Source: Blautia sp. Marseille-P3087 (GTDB lineage: Bacteria; Bacillota; Clostridia; Lachnospirales; Lachnospiraceae). Taken from it: 64,000 bases of DNA. The stretch is from the NCBI RefSeq assembly GCF_900120195.1, contig NZ_LT635539.1:3030661-3094660 (forward strand), given 5' to 3'. The notes below the pieces were generated by a model, which was given only the letters and a program-made list of their open reading frames with translations, made no database searches and had not been told where the DNA came from. The position numbers and the translations under genes are program-made. This document shows positions 34,796-43,935 of the stretch, piece after piece; within the stretch, counting starts at the first letter, position 1; each line of letters starts with the position of its first letter.

Positions 34796-36985
34796 ATGAA
34801 GTCATTGGTAATTGCAGAGAAACCATCTGTAGCACGGGATATTGCGAGAGTTCTCCACTGTAACCAGAAGGGAAACGGAATTCTGGAAGGGAAAGAATAC
34901 GTGGTGACATGGGCACTTGGACATCTTGTGACGCTTGCAGATCCTGAAGAATATGATAAGAAATATGTGAAATGGGATATGGAGACTCTGCCGATGATGC
35001 CGGAGAAGATGAAACTCGTGGTCATCCGTCAGACCTCCAAACAATATCAGGCAGTTAAAGCTCAACTGTTTCGAAAGGATATCGGGGATATCATCATTGC
35101 TACAGATGCTGGCAGAGAAGGAGAGCTTGTGGCGCGCTGGATTCTGGATAAATCCGGATGCCGCAAACCGATCCGTCGTCTCTGGATCTCCTCTGTGACA
35201 GATAAGGCGATCCGTGATGGGTTCCATAATCTGAAAGACGGCAGAGAATATGATAATCTTTATCGCGCAGCGGTAGCCAGAGCAGAAGCTGACTGGCTGG
35301 TTGGTATCAATGGCACGAGAGCGCTGACATGCAGGCACAATGCCCAGCTTTCCTGCGGAAGAGTGCAGACACCGACACTGGCGATTATTGCAAGAAGAGA
35401 AGCGGAGATCCGTAAATTCCAGCCGGAAGAATATTATGGTGTTACCCTGCAGGCGGGTGGCATACAGTGGACATGGAAAGATACCAGAAGCGGCAGTTAC
35501 CGTACATTCCAGAAAGACTGTGCAGAAGACATACGCAAAAATATTTCAGACGGTGTACTGGAAATCACCTCTGTAGCAAAGAAACCGAAGAAAACATATG
35601 CACCAGGTCTGTATGATCTGACGACGCTTCAGAGAGAGGCAAATCAGAAATACGGATTTTCCGCAAAAGAAACTCTGAATATTATGCAGCGGCTTTATGA
35701 AAATCATAAGGTACTTACATATCCGCGAACGGATTCACGTTATATCGGAAAGGATGTTGTACCGACGATTAAAGAACGTCTGAAAGCCTGTGGAACAGGC
35801 CCGTACAGAAAGCTTGCCGGAGTACTGATCAGCAAACCGATTCAGACAAACGGAAGCTTTGTGGATGATAAAAAGGTCAGTGACCATCATGCAATCATTC
35901 CGACGGAACAGTTTGTACAGCTCGATCATATGACGAACGAAGAACGCAAAATATATGATATGGTCGTGCGTCGGTTCTTGAGTGTGCTTTATCCTGCATT
36001 TGAATATGAGCAGACTTCTCTTGAAGCAAAGGCAGCAGGACAGACTTTTGCAGCAAATGGAAAAACAGTTATAAGTGCCGGATGGAAAGCTGTCTATGAG
36101 GAGGGCATGCAGGAAGAAGATACGGAGGACAATGCACTGAAAGATCAGAAACTTCCTGTGTTCCGTCAAGGAGAAAAAATCCATATAGACAGTGTAAGGC
36201 TCACTAACGGCAAGACAAAACCACCGGCACATTTTACCGAGGCAACACTTCTTGCTGCGATGGAAAATCCGGTAAAATATATGTCGACGAAAGACTCACA
36301 GGCGGCAAAGACGCTGGGAGAGACCGGCGGACTTGGCACTGTTGCCACAAGAGCCGATATCATTGAGAAACTATTTCACACATTCCTTATGGAAAAACGT
36401 GGAAATGAGATTTATCTGACATCGAAGGCAAAACAGCTTCTGGAACTGGTACCGGAAGACTTGAAGAAACCGGAGCTGACAGCAGACTGGGAAAAGAAAC
36501 TTTCTGATATTTCAAAGGGAAAGCTGAAGCAAAAAGTATTTCTTGACGGAATCCGGGAATATACAGAAGAAATTGTTGGTGAGATAAAGACAGGAACAGG
36601 TACATTCCGTCACGACAATCTGACAAATAAAATCTGTCCGAACTGTGGAAAACGTCTTCTTGCAGTAAATGGTAAAAACAGTAAGATGCTGGTATGCCAG
36701 GACAGAGAATGTGGATACAGAGAGACTATTTCCCGTACGACCAATGCGCGCTGTCCGAAGTGCCACAAACGTATGGAGATGCTGGTCAAAGGGAAAGAAG
36801 AAACTTTCGTATGTGCATGTGGCTATAAAGAAAAGCTTTCTTCCTTCCAGGCAAGACGTGCAAAAGAAGGCGCAGGCGTAAATAAAAGAGACGTGCAGAA
36901 ATATTTGAAAAAGCAGCAAAAAGAGGCGGCAGAGCCGGTAAATAATGCATTTGCACAGGCGCTGGCAGGCATTAAGCTGGATTGA
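34796..36985 (+). CDS. topB: DNA topoisomerase III
   Basis: Type IA topoisomerase for decatenation and recombination intermediates. TOPRIM domain first (SLVIAEKPSVARDIA; ATDAGREGELVAR), catalytic Tyr Y309 in VLTYPRTDSRYIG, then two C-terminal zinc-ribbon-like motifs (CPNCGKRL...CQDRECGY and CPKCHKRM...CACGYKE, about 620-685) and a basic tail. 729 aa, matching chromosomal TopB of Firmicutes. Type IA enzymes of this form also occur on ICEs, but nothing else here suggests an element. Confidence 0.93.
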   Translation: MKSLVIAEKPSVARDIARVLHCNQKGNGILEGKEYVVTWALGHLVTLADPEEYDKKYVKWDMETLPMMPEKMKLVVIRQTSKQYQAVKAQLFRKDIGDIIIATDAGREGELVARWILDKSGCRKPIRRLWISSVTDKAIRDGFHNLKDGREYDNLYRAAVARAEADWLVGINGTRALTCRHNAQLSCGRVQTPTLAIIARREAEIRKFQPEEYYGVTLQAGGIQWTWKDTRSGSYRTFQKDCAEDIRKNISDGVLEITSVAKKPKKTYAPGLYDLTTLQREANQKYGFSAKETLNIMQRLYENHKVLTYPRTDSRYIGKDVVPTIKERLKACGTGPYRKLAGVLISKPIQTNGSFVDDKKVSDHHAIIPTEQFVQLDHMTNEERKIYDMVVRRFLSVLYPAFEYEQTSLEAKAAGQTFAANGKTVISAGWKAVYEEGMQEEDTEDNALKDQKLPVFRQGEKIHIDSVRLTNGKTKPPAHFTEATLLAAMENPVKYMSTKDSQAAKTLGETGGLGTVATRADIIEKLFHTFLMEKRGNEIYLTSKAKQLLELVPEDLKKPELTADWEKKLSDISKGKLKQKVFLDGIREYTEEIVGEIKTGTGTFRHDNLTNKICPNCGKRLLAVNGKNSKMLVCQDRECGYRETISRTTNARCPKCHKRMEMLVKGKEETFVCACGYKEKLSSFQARRAKEGAGVNKRDVQKYLKKQQKEAAEPVNNAFAQALAGIKLD

Positions 36986-37055
36986 GAAATCAGGTGCATA
37001 AAGCACTGGCAGAATTTAAAAACAAGGTAAAACAGAATAAAAGGAGAGTGGGCTT

Positions 37056-38759
37056 ATGAAGTTACAGAAGTATCAAAAATGTTCAGAAGTTACCCGTGGA
37101 CTGGAAAAAGCAGAACTTGTACTGAAAAATGCCCGTATTGTGAATGTTTTTACCAGAGAGATCCTGAAAGGGGACATTGCGATAGAAGAGGGTCTGATTT
37201 CAGGAATCGGAAGTTACGAAGGAAAACGAGAAATTGATCTGGAAGGCAGGTACGTCTGTCCGGGACTGATCGACAGTCATCTGCATCTGGAATCAACTCT
37301 TGTGACACCGGCAGAGCTTGTAACAGTGGCTGCCCGCCATGGGACAACGACGTTTATTGTGGATCCGCATGAATCTGCAAATGTGTCCGGTTTAAAGGGC
37401 ATTGATTATATCCTGAATCAGACAGAAGATGTAGAGGCAAATGTATTTGTGATGATGCCGTCGTGTGTACCGGCAACTGCAATTGACGACAATGGATGTA
37501 CCATTACTGCATCGGATATGGTGCCGTATCTTAGCAACAGAAGGATACTGGGTCTGGGAGAAGTAATGGACTATATATCTGTAGTGAATGCTGATGAAGC
37601 CATGCACAGCAAACTGGATCTGTTCAGAGAAAGAGTGAGAGACGGGCATGCACCGTTTCTGGCTGAAGCGGATTTGCAGGCTTATGTGATGGCTGGAATC
37701 ACGACAGATCATGAGTGTTCGGATTTTGATTATGCAATGCAGGAGCGGCGCTGTGGAATGACGGTACATATCCGTGAAGGCAGTGCGGCAAGAAACCTCA
37801 AGGCAATTGTATCCGGCATTGTCAGGCATCAGATGAACGGAGAAGGCTTCTGCTTCTGTACCGATGATAAACATATCGAAGATATTGAAAAAGAAGGACA
37901 TATCGATCATAATGTACGTAAGGCAATAAAGCTCGGCATGGATCCGATCGATGCTATTTGCATGGCCACGATCAATTCTGCGAAATGCTATGGACTCAGA
38001 AGACTTGGTGCAGTTGCAACAGGATATCAGGCGGATCTTCTGGTTCTGGATGATATTGAAAATATGACAATTCATGATGTCTATTATAACGGACAGAGAA
38101 TCGATCAGGACAGCGAGATTACGATAAGAGAATGTCCGGTCGAATTAAAAAATACAGTTCATGTCGGAAACTTTACAGTAGATGATCTGACACTGGAATC
38201 ACCAGACGGAAGTTTTTATGTAATTGAAATGCAGGAAGGTGAGATTACAACTGTCCGTAAAAGAGTACAGCTATTTGACGGACCGGGTGTGTTCCGGGCA
38301 GATGAGGATTATCAGAAAATTGCGGTGATCGAGCGTCACAAAGCAACCGGTAAAACGGGAGTGGGTATTGTAAGTGGCTTTGGAATCCGCGGCGGAGCGA
38401 TTGCGTCCAGTGTTTCACATGATTCTCACAACATTATCGTGATAGGTGACAATGATCAGGATATGGCACTTGCAGTACAGGAACTGATCCGTACGCAGGG
38501 AGGCTATACGCTTATTGCAGACCATAAGGTTTTTGATACACTGGAATTACCGGTGATGGGACTGATGAGTGATGCCGGTTTCCGGTATAGTCACATCAAA
38601 CTGAAAAGAATGATTGAAAAAGCCCATGAAATGGGTGTACCGGATGGAATCGCACCATTTATCACACTGTCATTTATGGCGCTTCCGGTCATTCCGGAGA
38701 TTCGTATTACACCGCGAGGCATCTATGATGTATGTACAGGTGAATTTTATAAATACTAA
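37056..38759 (+). CDS. ade: Adenine deaminase
   Basis: Metal-dependent amidohydrolase converting adenine to hypoxanthine. Metal motif GLIDSHLHLEST (about 70-81), TTFIVDPHE and the DDKH motif (about 272) match Ade. 567 aa, normal. AAGGAGAG precedes the ATG. The next gene, a Lon-like AAA protein, starts 20 bp after it. It belongs to purine salvage, a theme shared with the nucleoside hydrolase farther on, but that one has its own riboswitch. Confidence 0.95.
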   Translation: MKLQKYQKCSEVTRGLEKAELVLKNARIVNVFTREILKGDIAIEEGLISGIGSYEGKREIDLEGRYVCPGLIDSHLHLESTLVTPAELVTVAARHGTTTFIVDPHESANVSGLKGIDYILNQTEDVEANVFVMMPSCVPATAIDDNGCTITASDMVPYLSNRRILGLGEVMDYISVVNADEAMHSKLDLFRERVRDGHAPFLAEADLQAYVMAGITTDHECSDFDYAMQERRCGMTVHIREGSAARNLKAIVSGIVRHQMNGEGFCFCTDDKHIEDIEKEGHIDHNVRKAIKLGMDPIDAICMATINSAKCYGLRRLGAVATGYQADLLVLDDIENMTIHDVYYNGQRIDQDSEITIRECPVELKNTVHVGNFTVDDLTLESPDGSFYVIEMQEGEITTVRKRVQLFDGPGVFRADEDYQKIAVIERHKATGKTGVGIVSGFGIRGGAIASSVSHDSHNIIVIGDNDQDMALAVQELIRTQGGYTLIADHKVFDTLELPVMGLMSDAGFRYSHIKLKRMIEKAHEMGVPDGIAPFITLSFMALPVIPEIRITPRGIYDVCTGEFYKY

Positions 38760-38779
38760 AAGAGGAGTAACAGTTTATT

Positions 38780-40264
38780 ATGCCAGTATTTGATTTCAGC
38801 AATACAAAAACAGAGAAAAAAGATCCGGAATGTACTTATACGACGTTCCAGTCCAATGAAAAAGTACCTTCAGCAGAAAAACCGATTCTGGTTATTGAGA
38901 ACAGAAACCGTCAGTGGAAACATCATTCCTGTGGTGTATTTTCCAACCCAAACCAGAAATCATCCTTCGAGTTTAAAGAGGATGATGGCGTGTTTCCGGC
39001 AGATATCTTAAAGATTGATGCACGTTTTGTGAGCCTTGTAAAATGGCTTGGCGAAAATCATATCAGTGTACGATTATCGGGACAGAATAATGAAGGGGGT
39101 TATGCGGTTTATAAGATTCGTGAGACAGCATTTGGAGGCGGAACGAAGCTTTCAGCAGAGGATGGATTCCTGCAGTTTATGATCGAACGACTTCTTGCAA
39201 GTAATGCACCGACGGAACTTCCGGAAAACGATGAGGAAGATGAAGATGGTGACGATATGAAACTCACCAGTATACAGAGTATTACGGACTTTATGACCTG
39301 TGCCGGAAGAACCATGCCGGACAACATCCGCCTCTGGGCAAGAAGAAACCTTGCAGTGGCACGCTCTCATGAAGTTTCGCAGGAAGAGCGGAGACATGCA
39401 CAGAGAGCTCTGTCCATTATGATGAATATTCAGTGGAAAAACAATTATTTCGAATCCATTGATCCGGTAGAGGCACGCCGCATTCTCGACGAAGAACTCT
39501 ATGGAATGGAAAAAGTAAAACAGAGAATCATTGAGACGATCATCCAGATCAACCGTACACACACCCTTCCGGCATATGGTCTGCTTCTCGTAGGACCGGC
39601 AGGTACCGGTAAGTCCCAGATCGCCTATGCTGTGGCACGTATTCTGAAACTTCCATGGACAACACTTGACATGAGTTCTATCAACGATCCAGAGCAGCTG
39701 ACAGGAAGTTCCCGTGTTTATGCAAATGCAAAGCCGGGTATCATCATGGAAGCTTTTTCTATGGCGGGTGAGTCAAATCTGGTATTTATCATCAATGAGC
39801 TTGACAAGGCGACGAATGGTAAAGGAAACGGCAACCCGGCCGATGTCCTTCTGACGCTTCTTGACAATCTCGGATTTACAGACAACTATATGGAATGTAT
39901 GGTTCCGACCGTCGGTGTATATCCGATCGCCACAGCAAATGACAAGGCACAGATCAGTGCGCCGTTAATGTCCCGTTTTGCGGTTATTGAACTTCCGGAT
40001 TACACAGCAGAAGAAAAGAAAGTGATTTTTTCGAAATTTGCTCTTCCGAAAGTCCTGAAACGAATGAGCCTGAAAGCGGAAGAGTGTGTGGTGGCATCGG
40101 ACGGTCTGGATGCAGTCATTGAGCAGTTTGCCGATACGACCGGTATCCGTGATCTTGAACAGGCGGCTGAGCACATTGCAGCAAATGCACTGTATCAGAT
40201 TGAAGTCAATCATGTATCTTCTGTAACATTTGATGCAGAGATGGTAAAGAAACTGTTTGAATAA
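38780..40264 (+). CDS. Lon-like AAA+ ATPase without a protease domain
   Basis: The C-terminal half (about 235-494) follows the ATPase module of Lon protease: LYGMEKVKQRIIE, Walker A GPAGTGKSQ (about 272), a Walker B region VFIINELDK, then sensor 1 ATANDKAQISAPLMSRF and sensor 2 GIRDLEQAAEHI. The Ser-Lys protease domain of Lon is absent: the protein ends right after the ATPase lid. In Walker B, Lon has DE; here it reads NE, so the metal-binding Asp is replaced. The first 165 residues match nothing I know, and an acidic patch NDEEDEDGDD (about 153-162) divides the halves. Role unknown; an unfoldase or remodelling factor is an inference. Probably co-transcribed with ade. Confidence 0.75.
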   Translation: MPVFDFSNTKTEKKDPECTYTTFQSNEKVPSAEKPILVIENRNRQWKHHSCGVFSNPNQKSSFEFKEDDGVFPADILKIDARFVSLVKWLGENHISVRLSGQNNEGGYAVYKIRETAFGGGTKLSAEDGFLQFMIERLLASNAPTELPENDEEDEDGDDMKLTSIQSITDFMTCAGRTMPDNIRLWARRNLAVARSHEVSQEERRHAQRALSIMMNIQWKNNYFESIDPVEARRILDEELYGMEKVKQRIIETIIQINRTHTLPAYGLLLVGPAGTGKSQIAYAVARILKLPWTTLDMSSINDPEQLTGSSRVYANAKPGIIMEAFSMAGESNLVFIINELDKATNGKGNGNPADVLLTLLDNLGFTDNYMECMVPTVGVYPIATANDKAQISAPLMSRFAVIELPDYTAEEKKVIFSKFALPKVLKRMSLKAEECVVASDGLDAVIEQFADTTGIRDLEQAAEHIAANALYQIEVNHVSSVTFDAEMVKKLFE

Positions 40265-40273
40265 GAATAAACG

Positions 40274-40309
40274 CTGTTACTGTTCACAGGATACTATCTG
40301 TGAACAGTA
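40274..40309. repeat. Long perfect dyad downstream of the AAA gene
   Basis: GTTACTGTTCACAG (40274-40287) and CTGTGAACAGTAAC (40296-40309) are perfect complements around an 8-nt loop. No T tract follows. Either a terminator variant or a dispersed palindrome. Confidence 0.65.
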
Positions 40310-40316
40310 ACTAAAT

Positions 40317-40361
40317 GCCCGGAATGCAGGATTGTTTTACAAAATAGACTTGCATTTCGGG
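40317..40361. repeat. Second inverted repeat, overlapping the -35 of the queK promoter
   Basis: CCCGGAATGCA and TGCATTTCGGG pair over 11 positions with one wobble. The right arm contains the -35 (TTGCAT), so it could be an operator. Confidence 0.45.
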
Positions 40362-40378
40362 AATTCTTTTGTTATACT
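40350..40378 (+). promoter_or_regulatory. Promoter of the queK-qrtT operon
   Basis: TTGCAT (40350-40355), 17-bp spacer, TATACT (40373-40378). Transcription would begin about 20 nt before the riboswitch. Confidence 0.65.
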
Positions 40379-40404
40379 ACAGAAAGTTTCATAGAAATTA
40401 AATA

Positions 40405-40440
40405 ACTGGTTCGAAACCCTCCCAGTATAAAAAACTAGGT
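40405..40440 (+). promoter_or_regulatory. PreQ1-I riboswitch
   Basis: ACTGG (40405-40409) and CCAGT (40422-40426) form stem P1 around the loop TTCGAAACCCTC, followed by the A-rich tail TATAAAAAACTAGG. This matches the preQ1-I consensus (stem, GUUC..ACCCUC loop, AUAAAAAACUA(A/G)G tail). The tail can pair with the loop C-run to make the known pseudoknot. It senses the queuosine precursor 7-aminomethyl-7-deazaguanine. Confidence 0.85.
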
Positions 40441-40445
40441 CATTT

Positions 40446-40473
40446 AGGTATCTTCCGATCGTTGATACCTTTT
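40446..40473 (+). terminator. Riboswitch expression-platform terminator
   Basis: AGGTATC (40446-40452) pairs with GATACCT (40464-40470), followed by TTT. It starts right after the aptamer, consistent with preQ1-induced termination. Confidence 0.6.
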
Positions 40474-40520
40474 CTGTGGAGGATTTTTACATAGAAAAGG
40501 GAAAGGTTGGAAGTTTTTTT

Positions 40521-41504
40521 ATGCGTAAAATTATTATAGACTGTGATCCGGGGATCGATGACGCACTTGCCATCATGCTTGCGGTCAATTCTCCGGAGCT
40601 GGAGATTGTGGCGATTACGACTGTATCAGGAAATGTACCTTCTGATATGGGAGCAGTCAATGCAAAAAAAGTCCTCAAACAGTTAAACAGACTGGATATT
40701 CCGGTCTATATCGGAGAAGATGCACCACTTCGGGAAGAATATATCGATGCACGTGATACACATGGAATGGACGGACTTGGGGAAAGTTTTCTCCCGGAAG
40801 TTTCCAGCGGGTGTGAAAAGCAGAGTGCGGTGGATTTTCTGACAGAGATTCTGGAAAAAGAAAAGATCTCGATCATTGCTCTTGGTCCGATGACAAATCT
40901 TGCAAAAGTATTTTCGAAGAAGCCACACCTTATCCGAAATGTGGAAGAACTGGTGTCTATGGGAGGCAATTTCAGAAGTCACGGAAACTGTTCACCGGTG
41001 GCGGAGTACAATTACTGGTGTGACCCGGATGCGGCTGCCATTGTATATGATCTTTTTGAAAAAGAAGGCAATATCATTCATATGATCGGTTTGGATGTCA
41101 CCAGAGAAATCGTGCTGACACCGAATCGTCTGGAATATATGTGCCGCCTCGACAAAGAAAATGGTGAGTTCATCCGCAAGATCACAGGATTTTATATGGA
41201 TTTTCACTGGGATCAGGAAGGCATCATCGGATGCGTGATCAATGATCCACTTGCAGTGGCATATTTCATTGACAGGTCAATGTGTAGTGGATTTGACAGC
41301 TTTACAGCCGTTGCAACCGATGGTATCTGTCGTGGACAGACGGTAGTAGACTCTATGGATTTCTGGAAAAAAGAACCGAACAGTCATATTCTTACAGAGA
41401 CGGATCCGGAGAAGTTTTTCCGCTTCTTTATGGTACGTGTGCTTAAGAAAGAAGATGGCAGCAAATGGAACGACGAGGACTTAAAACTTCTGCATGAACT
41501 GTGA
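40521..41504 (+). CDS. queK: Nucleoside hydrolase family protein, probable queuosine hydrolase
   Basis: IUNH-fold N-ribohydrolase. The Ca2+-binding motif IIDCDPGIDDALA is at the N-terminus (about 4-16), and NYWCDPDAAAIV (about 170) and the C-terminal DPLAVAY segment complete the site. About 327 aa. In-frame GTG at 40476 is disregarded since it lies in the riboswitch platform; ATG at 40521 gives the family start (MRKIIID). Members named QueK in clostridia release queuine from queuosine or its 5'-phosphate. That identity is inferred from the preQ1-I riboswitch upstream and the ECF S component downstream. A plain inosine-uridine hydrolase is the alternative. Confidence 0.75.
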   Translation: MRKIIIDCDPGIDDALAIMLAVNSPELEIVAITTVSGNVPSDMGAVNAKKVLKQLNRLDIPVYIGEDAPLREEYIDARDTHGMDGLGESFLPEVSSGCEKQSAVDFLTEILEKEKISIIALGPMTNLAKVFSKKPHLIRNVEELVSMGGNFRSHGNCSPVAEYNYWCDPDAAAIVYDLFEKEGNIIHMIGLDVTREIVLTPNRLEYMCRLDKENGEFIRKITGFYMDFHWDQEGIIGCVINDPLAVAYFIDRSMCSGFDSFTAVATDGICRGQTVVDSMDFWKKEPNSHILTETDPEKFFRFFMVRVLKKEDGSKWNDEDLKLLHEL

Positions 41505-41517
41505 AAGGGGAAGAAAA

Positions 41518-42144
41518 ATGAGCGCAAACATGGAAGCGAACAACGTAAATAACACAAAGAAAAATACTGCCGGCAGCAAGATCAATGCCTATCAGATCTG
41601 TCTGGTAGCGCTGGCAGTCGGAATTAATATTGCCGGAGGACAGATCGCACTTCTTCTGAAACTTCCGGTTTATCTGGATAGCATTGGTACGATTCTGACC
41701 GGTGCACTTCTGGGACCATGGTTTGGAATGCTTCCAAATCTGATCAGCGGAATCTTCATGGGAATGACAGTCGATATTTATTCCCTGTATTTTGCGCCGG
41801 TAGGAATGATCACCGGTATTATGAGTGGTCTTGTATTTCGCAAACTGTCCGTAAAGAGAGTAAAAGTGCTGGCGGCAGCTGCAATGATCACTGTCCCGGG
41901 AACAGTGGTAAGTTCTGTAATCAACGCAGTGCTGTTTGGTGGAGTTACTTCTTCCGGATCTTCAATTCTGGTGCAGCTTCTTTCACATACACCACTTGGC
42001 CTGACCGGAAGCATTTTTGTAGTTCAGTTCCTGACCGATTATCTCGATCGCTGCATCGCAGTTTTTGTAGTCAGTGTATTTGTGACCATGCTTGGTGGAG
42101 AAATGAAGCAGAGACTGACAGGAAGTGTGAATAACAGAGCGTAA
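41518..42144 (+). CDS. qrtT: ECF transporter S component, probable queuosine/queuine carrier (QrtT type)
   Basis: Membrane substrate-binding subunit of an energy-coupling-factor transporter, about 208 aa with six hydrophobic segments. The stretch LPVYLDSIGTILTGALLGPW is typical of S components. The A and T subunits are not encoded here and would be shared. It starts 13 bp after queK (ATG after AAAGGGG), so both are under the preQ1-I riboswitch. That linkage, also known from clostridial queuosine salvage loci, suggests uptake of queuosine or queuine. The paired QueL lyase gene is not in this window. Confidence 0.72.
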   Translation: MSANMEANNVNNTKKNTAGSKINAYQICLVALAVGINIAGGQIALLLKLPVYLDSIGTILTGALLGPWFGMLPNLISGIFMGMTVDIYSLYFAPVGMITGIMSGLVFRKLSVKRVKVLAAAAMITVPGTVVSSVINAVLFGGVTSSGSSILVQLLSHTPLGLTGSIFVVQFLTDYLDRCIAVFVVSVFVTMLGGEMKQRLTGSVNNRA

Positions 42145-42156
42145 AAATTATAAAAT

Positions 42157-42214
42157 AAGAGCTGTCGTACCTGACGAGATTATGATCTCGCGGTGGTACG
42201 CAGCTCTTTTTTTT
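42157..42214 (+). terminator. Terminator of queK-qrtT
   Basis: AGAGCTG and the arms GTACC/GGTAC, with an inner GAGAT/ATCTC stem, close with CAGCTCT and eight T. Long, strong and close to the convergent GH13 gene. Confidence 0.85.
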
Positions 42215-42239
42215 GCATTGCCTCAAAAAGGAAAGAATA

Positions 42240-43856
42240 TCAACGGAAACTCTTTAACCAGTTGACAAGGGAATCATGCCAGATGTTTTCATTGACAGTT
42301 TTCTTCATCTGATCGCTAACCGGACCGTTGTTTGCCATTTTGGCAAGGATGGTTGACTGTAATTCTGCAACAGACATGTCTTCCGGCGACTTGTTCGGAT
42401 CGAAATGAACCGGTTCTGTGGCGGAGGATGGTGCTTCAGAATCAGCCGGTATGGATTCTTCATCTGTCACTGTTTCCTCTTTCACCGAAATCTCAACCTT
42501 AAATGGTTTATACTCAGGCATATCGCCGGCAGGTACCCAGATCTCGCCACTGTTTGCCGGAACAGTTACATTGATACGGCCATCCTGTACAGCGACTTTC
42601 TGACCGGACAGTGCACCGATGTATTCCACAGAGTTTCCAGCAGGAAGATCCATGGAAGCAGCATTGTCATCGTTATTGACTGTTACAACGACACGCACAT
42701 CGTTCAGATCACGTGCAAATGCAAACTGACGGTTTGTAAGGTGCAGTTCTGCATAGCTTCCGTAACTTAATGCAGGTGTGTGCTGTCTGATCTGTCCGAG
42801 AGCTGCAATAAGGGCAGTACATGGATTGTCTCCCAGAGCAGTTTCATAATCATCAAGTGAAAGGGCAGGGCGGAGACTGTCATCAGAAGAACGCTCCTTG
42901 CGGCCCTCAATTCCGAACTCAGAACCATAATAAATACTCGGAACTCCCGGAAGAGTATAGAGCAAAATATGAACCGGTGTAAAGTGCGCTTTATTGGACA
43001 GTTTTGTATAAATTCGCTCGACATCATGATTGTCCACAAAATTATAAAGATCGAGATTTCCCATATTCTGTAAATATTTGACCGTATGGGCAATCTCAAA
43101 ATAGTTGTGGTCATTATGACCGCTGTAGAGTGCCTTGTGAAGCGCGTAATTCGTGACACTGTGCAGCGTCTCACCGTTTACCCAGCGGCTGTAATCACCG
43201 TGGATAACCTCGCCCATCAGCCAGAAATCCGGCTTGACTTCCTCGGCAGTACGACGGAGCATACGCATAAAATCAAAATCAAGGACATCGGCAGCATCAA
43301 GACGGATGCCATCTACATCAAATTCAGAAACCCAGTAACGGATCACATCACAGATATAATTCTGAACATCCGGATTGCGCTGGTTAAGTTTGACGAGCAG
43401 ATTATATCCACCCCAGTTGTCATAGGAAAATCCATCATTGTATTCGTTGTTTCCATAGAAATTGACATTGCAGTACCAGTTAAGATATGGCGAATGCTCC
43501 CTGTTTTTCCGGATATCTTTAAAGGCGAAAAAATCACGTCCGGTATGGTTGAATACACCGTCAAAAATAACTTTGATTCCTTTTTCGTGGCAGACTTTTA
43601 CAAAAGTTGTCAGATCCTCGTTGGTTCCAAGACGGGAATCCAGTTTTTTGTAATCGGTTGTTTCATAACCATGTCCGACACTTTCAAAAAGAGGCCCGAT
43701 GTACAGGGCAGTGCAGCCGATTGCTTTAATATGGTCAATCCATGGAAGAAGAGTGTTCAGGCGATGTACCGGTGTACTGTAGTCGTTCTGCTTCGGTGCT
43801 CCGGAAAGACCAAGCGGATAAATGTGATAAAAAATAGCTTCGTTGTACCAACTCAT
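42240..43856 (-). CDS. GH13 alpha-amylase family glycosidase
   Basis: Alpha-glucan-active GH13 enzyme. FYHIYPLGLSGAP near the start, VIFDGVFNHTG (region I), GIRLDAADVL with the nucleophile Asp, LMGEVIHGD with the acid/base Glu, and FVDNHDVERI. A C-terminal beta domain is followed by a Glu/Ser/Pro linker (about 440-475) and a helical tail of about 55 residues that is not in usual amylases. No signal peptide, so probably intracellular. ATG at 43877 is an in-frame alternative; 43856 fits family N-termini better (MSWYNEAIFYH). About 538 aa. Substrate likely maltodextrin or glycogen. Confidence 0.85.
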   Translation of the reverse strand: MSWYNEAIFYHIYPLGLSGAPKQNDYSTPVHRLNTLLPWIDHIKAIGCTALYIGPLFESVGHGYETTDYKKLDSRLGTNEDLTTFVKVCHEKGIKVIFDGVFNHTGRDFFAFKDIRKNREHSPYLNWYCNVNFYGNNEYNDGFSYDNWGGYNLLVKLNQRNPDVQNYICDVIRYWVSEFDVDGIRLDAADVLDFDFMRMLRRTAEEVKPDFWLMGEVIHGDYSRWVNGETLHSVTNYALHKALYSGHNDHNYFEIAHTVKYLQNMGNLDLYNFVDNHDVERIYTKLSNKAHFTPVHILLYTLPGVPSIYYGSEFGIEGRKERSSDDSLRPALSLDDYETALGDNPCTALIAALGQIRQHTPALSYGSYAELHLTNRQFAFARDLNDVRVVVTVNNDDNAASMDLPAGNSVEYIGALSGQKVAVQDGRINVTVPANSGEIWVPAGDMPEYKPFKVEISVKEETVTDEESIPADSEAPSSATEPVHFDPNKSPEDMSVAELQSTILAKMANNGPVSDQMKKTVNENIWHDSLVNWLKSFR

Positions 43857-43887
43857 GTTGTTATCATCTCGTTTCATATAAAATTAT

Positions 43888-43912
43888 GGGGCTGTCGTAA
43901 AACGGCAGCCCC
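43888..43912 (-). terminator. Terminator of pckA
   Basis: GGGGCTGTCGT and ACGGCAGCCCC (one G-U) close a short loop; on the minus strand it is followed by a T-rich run. Confidence 0.8.
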
Positions 43913-43935
43913 TGAAATTGCTTTCGATTATGAAA

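Noticed and set aside
40406-40426. GGTTCGAAACC resembles a tRNA T-loop
   Set aside because: No acceptor, D or anticodon arm around it; the surrounding stem and A-rich tail fit a preQ1-I aptamer.
40476-40520. GTG at 40476 as queK start
   Set aside because: It lies just behind the riboswitch terminator and adds residues not in the family; ATG at 40521 gives the family N-terminus.
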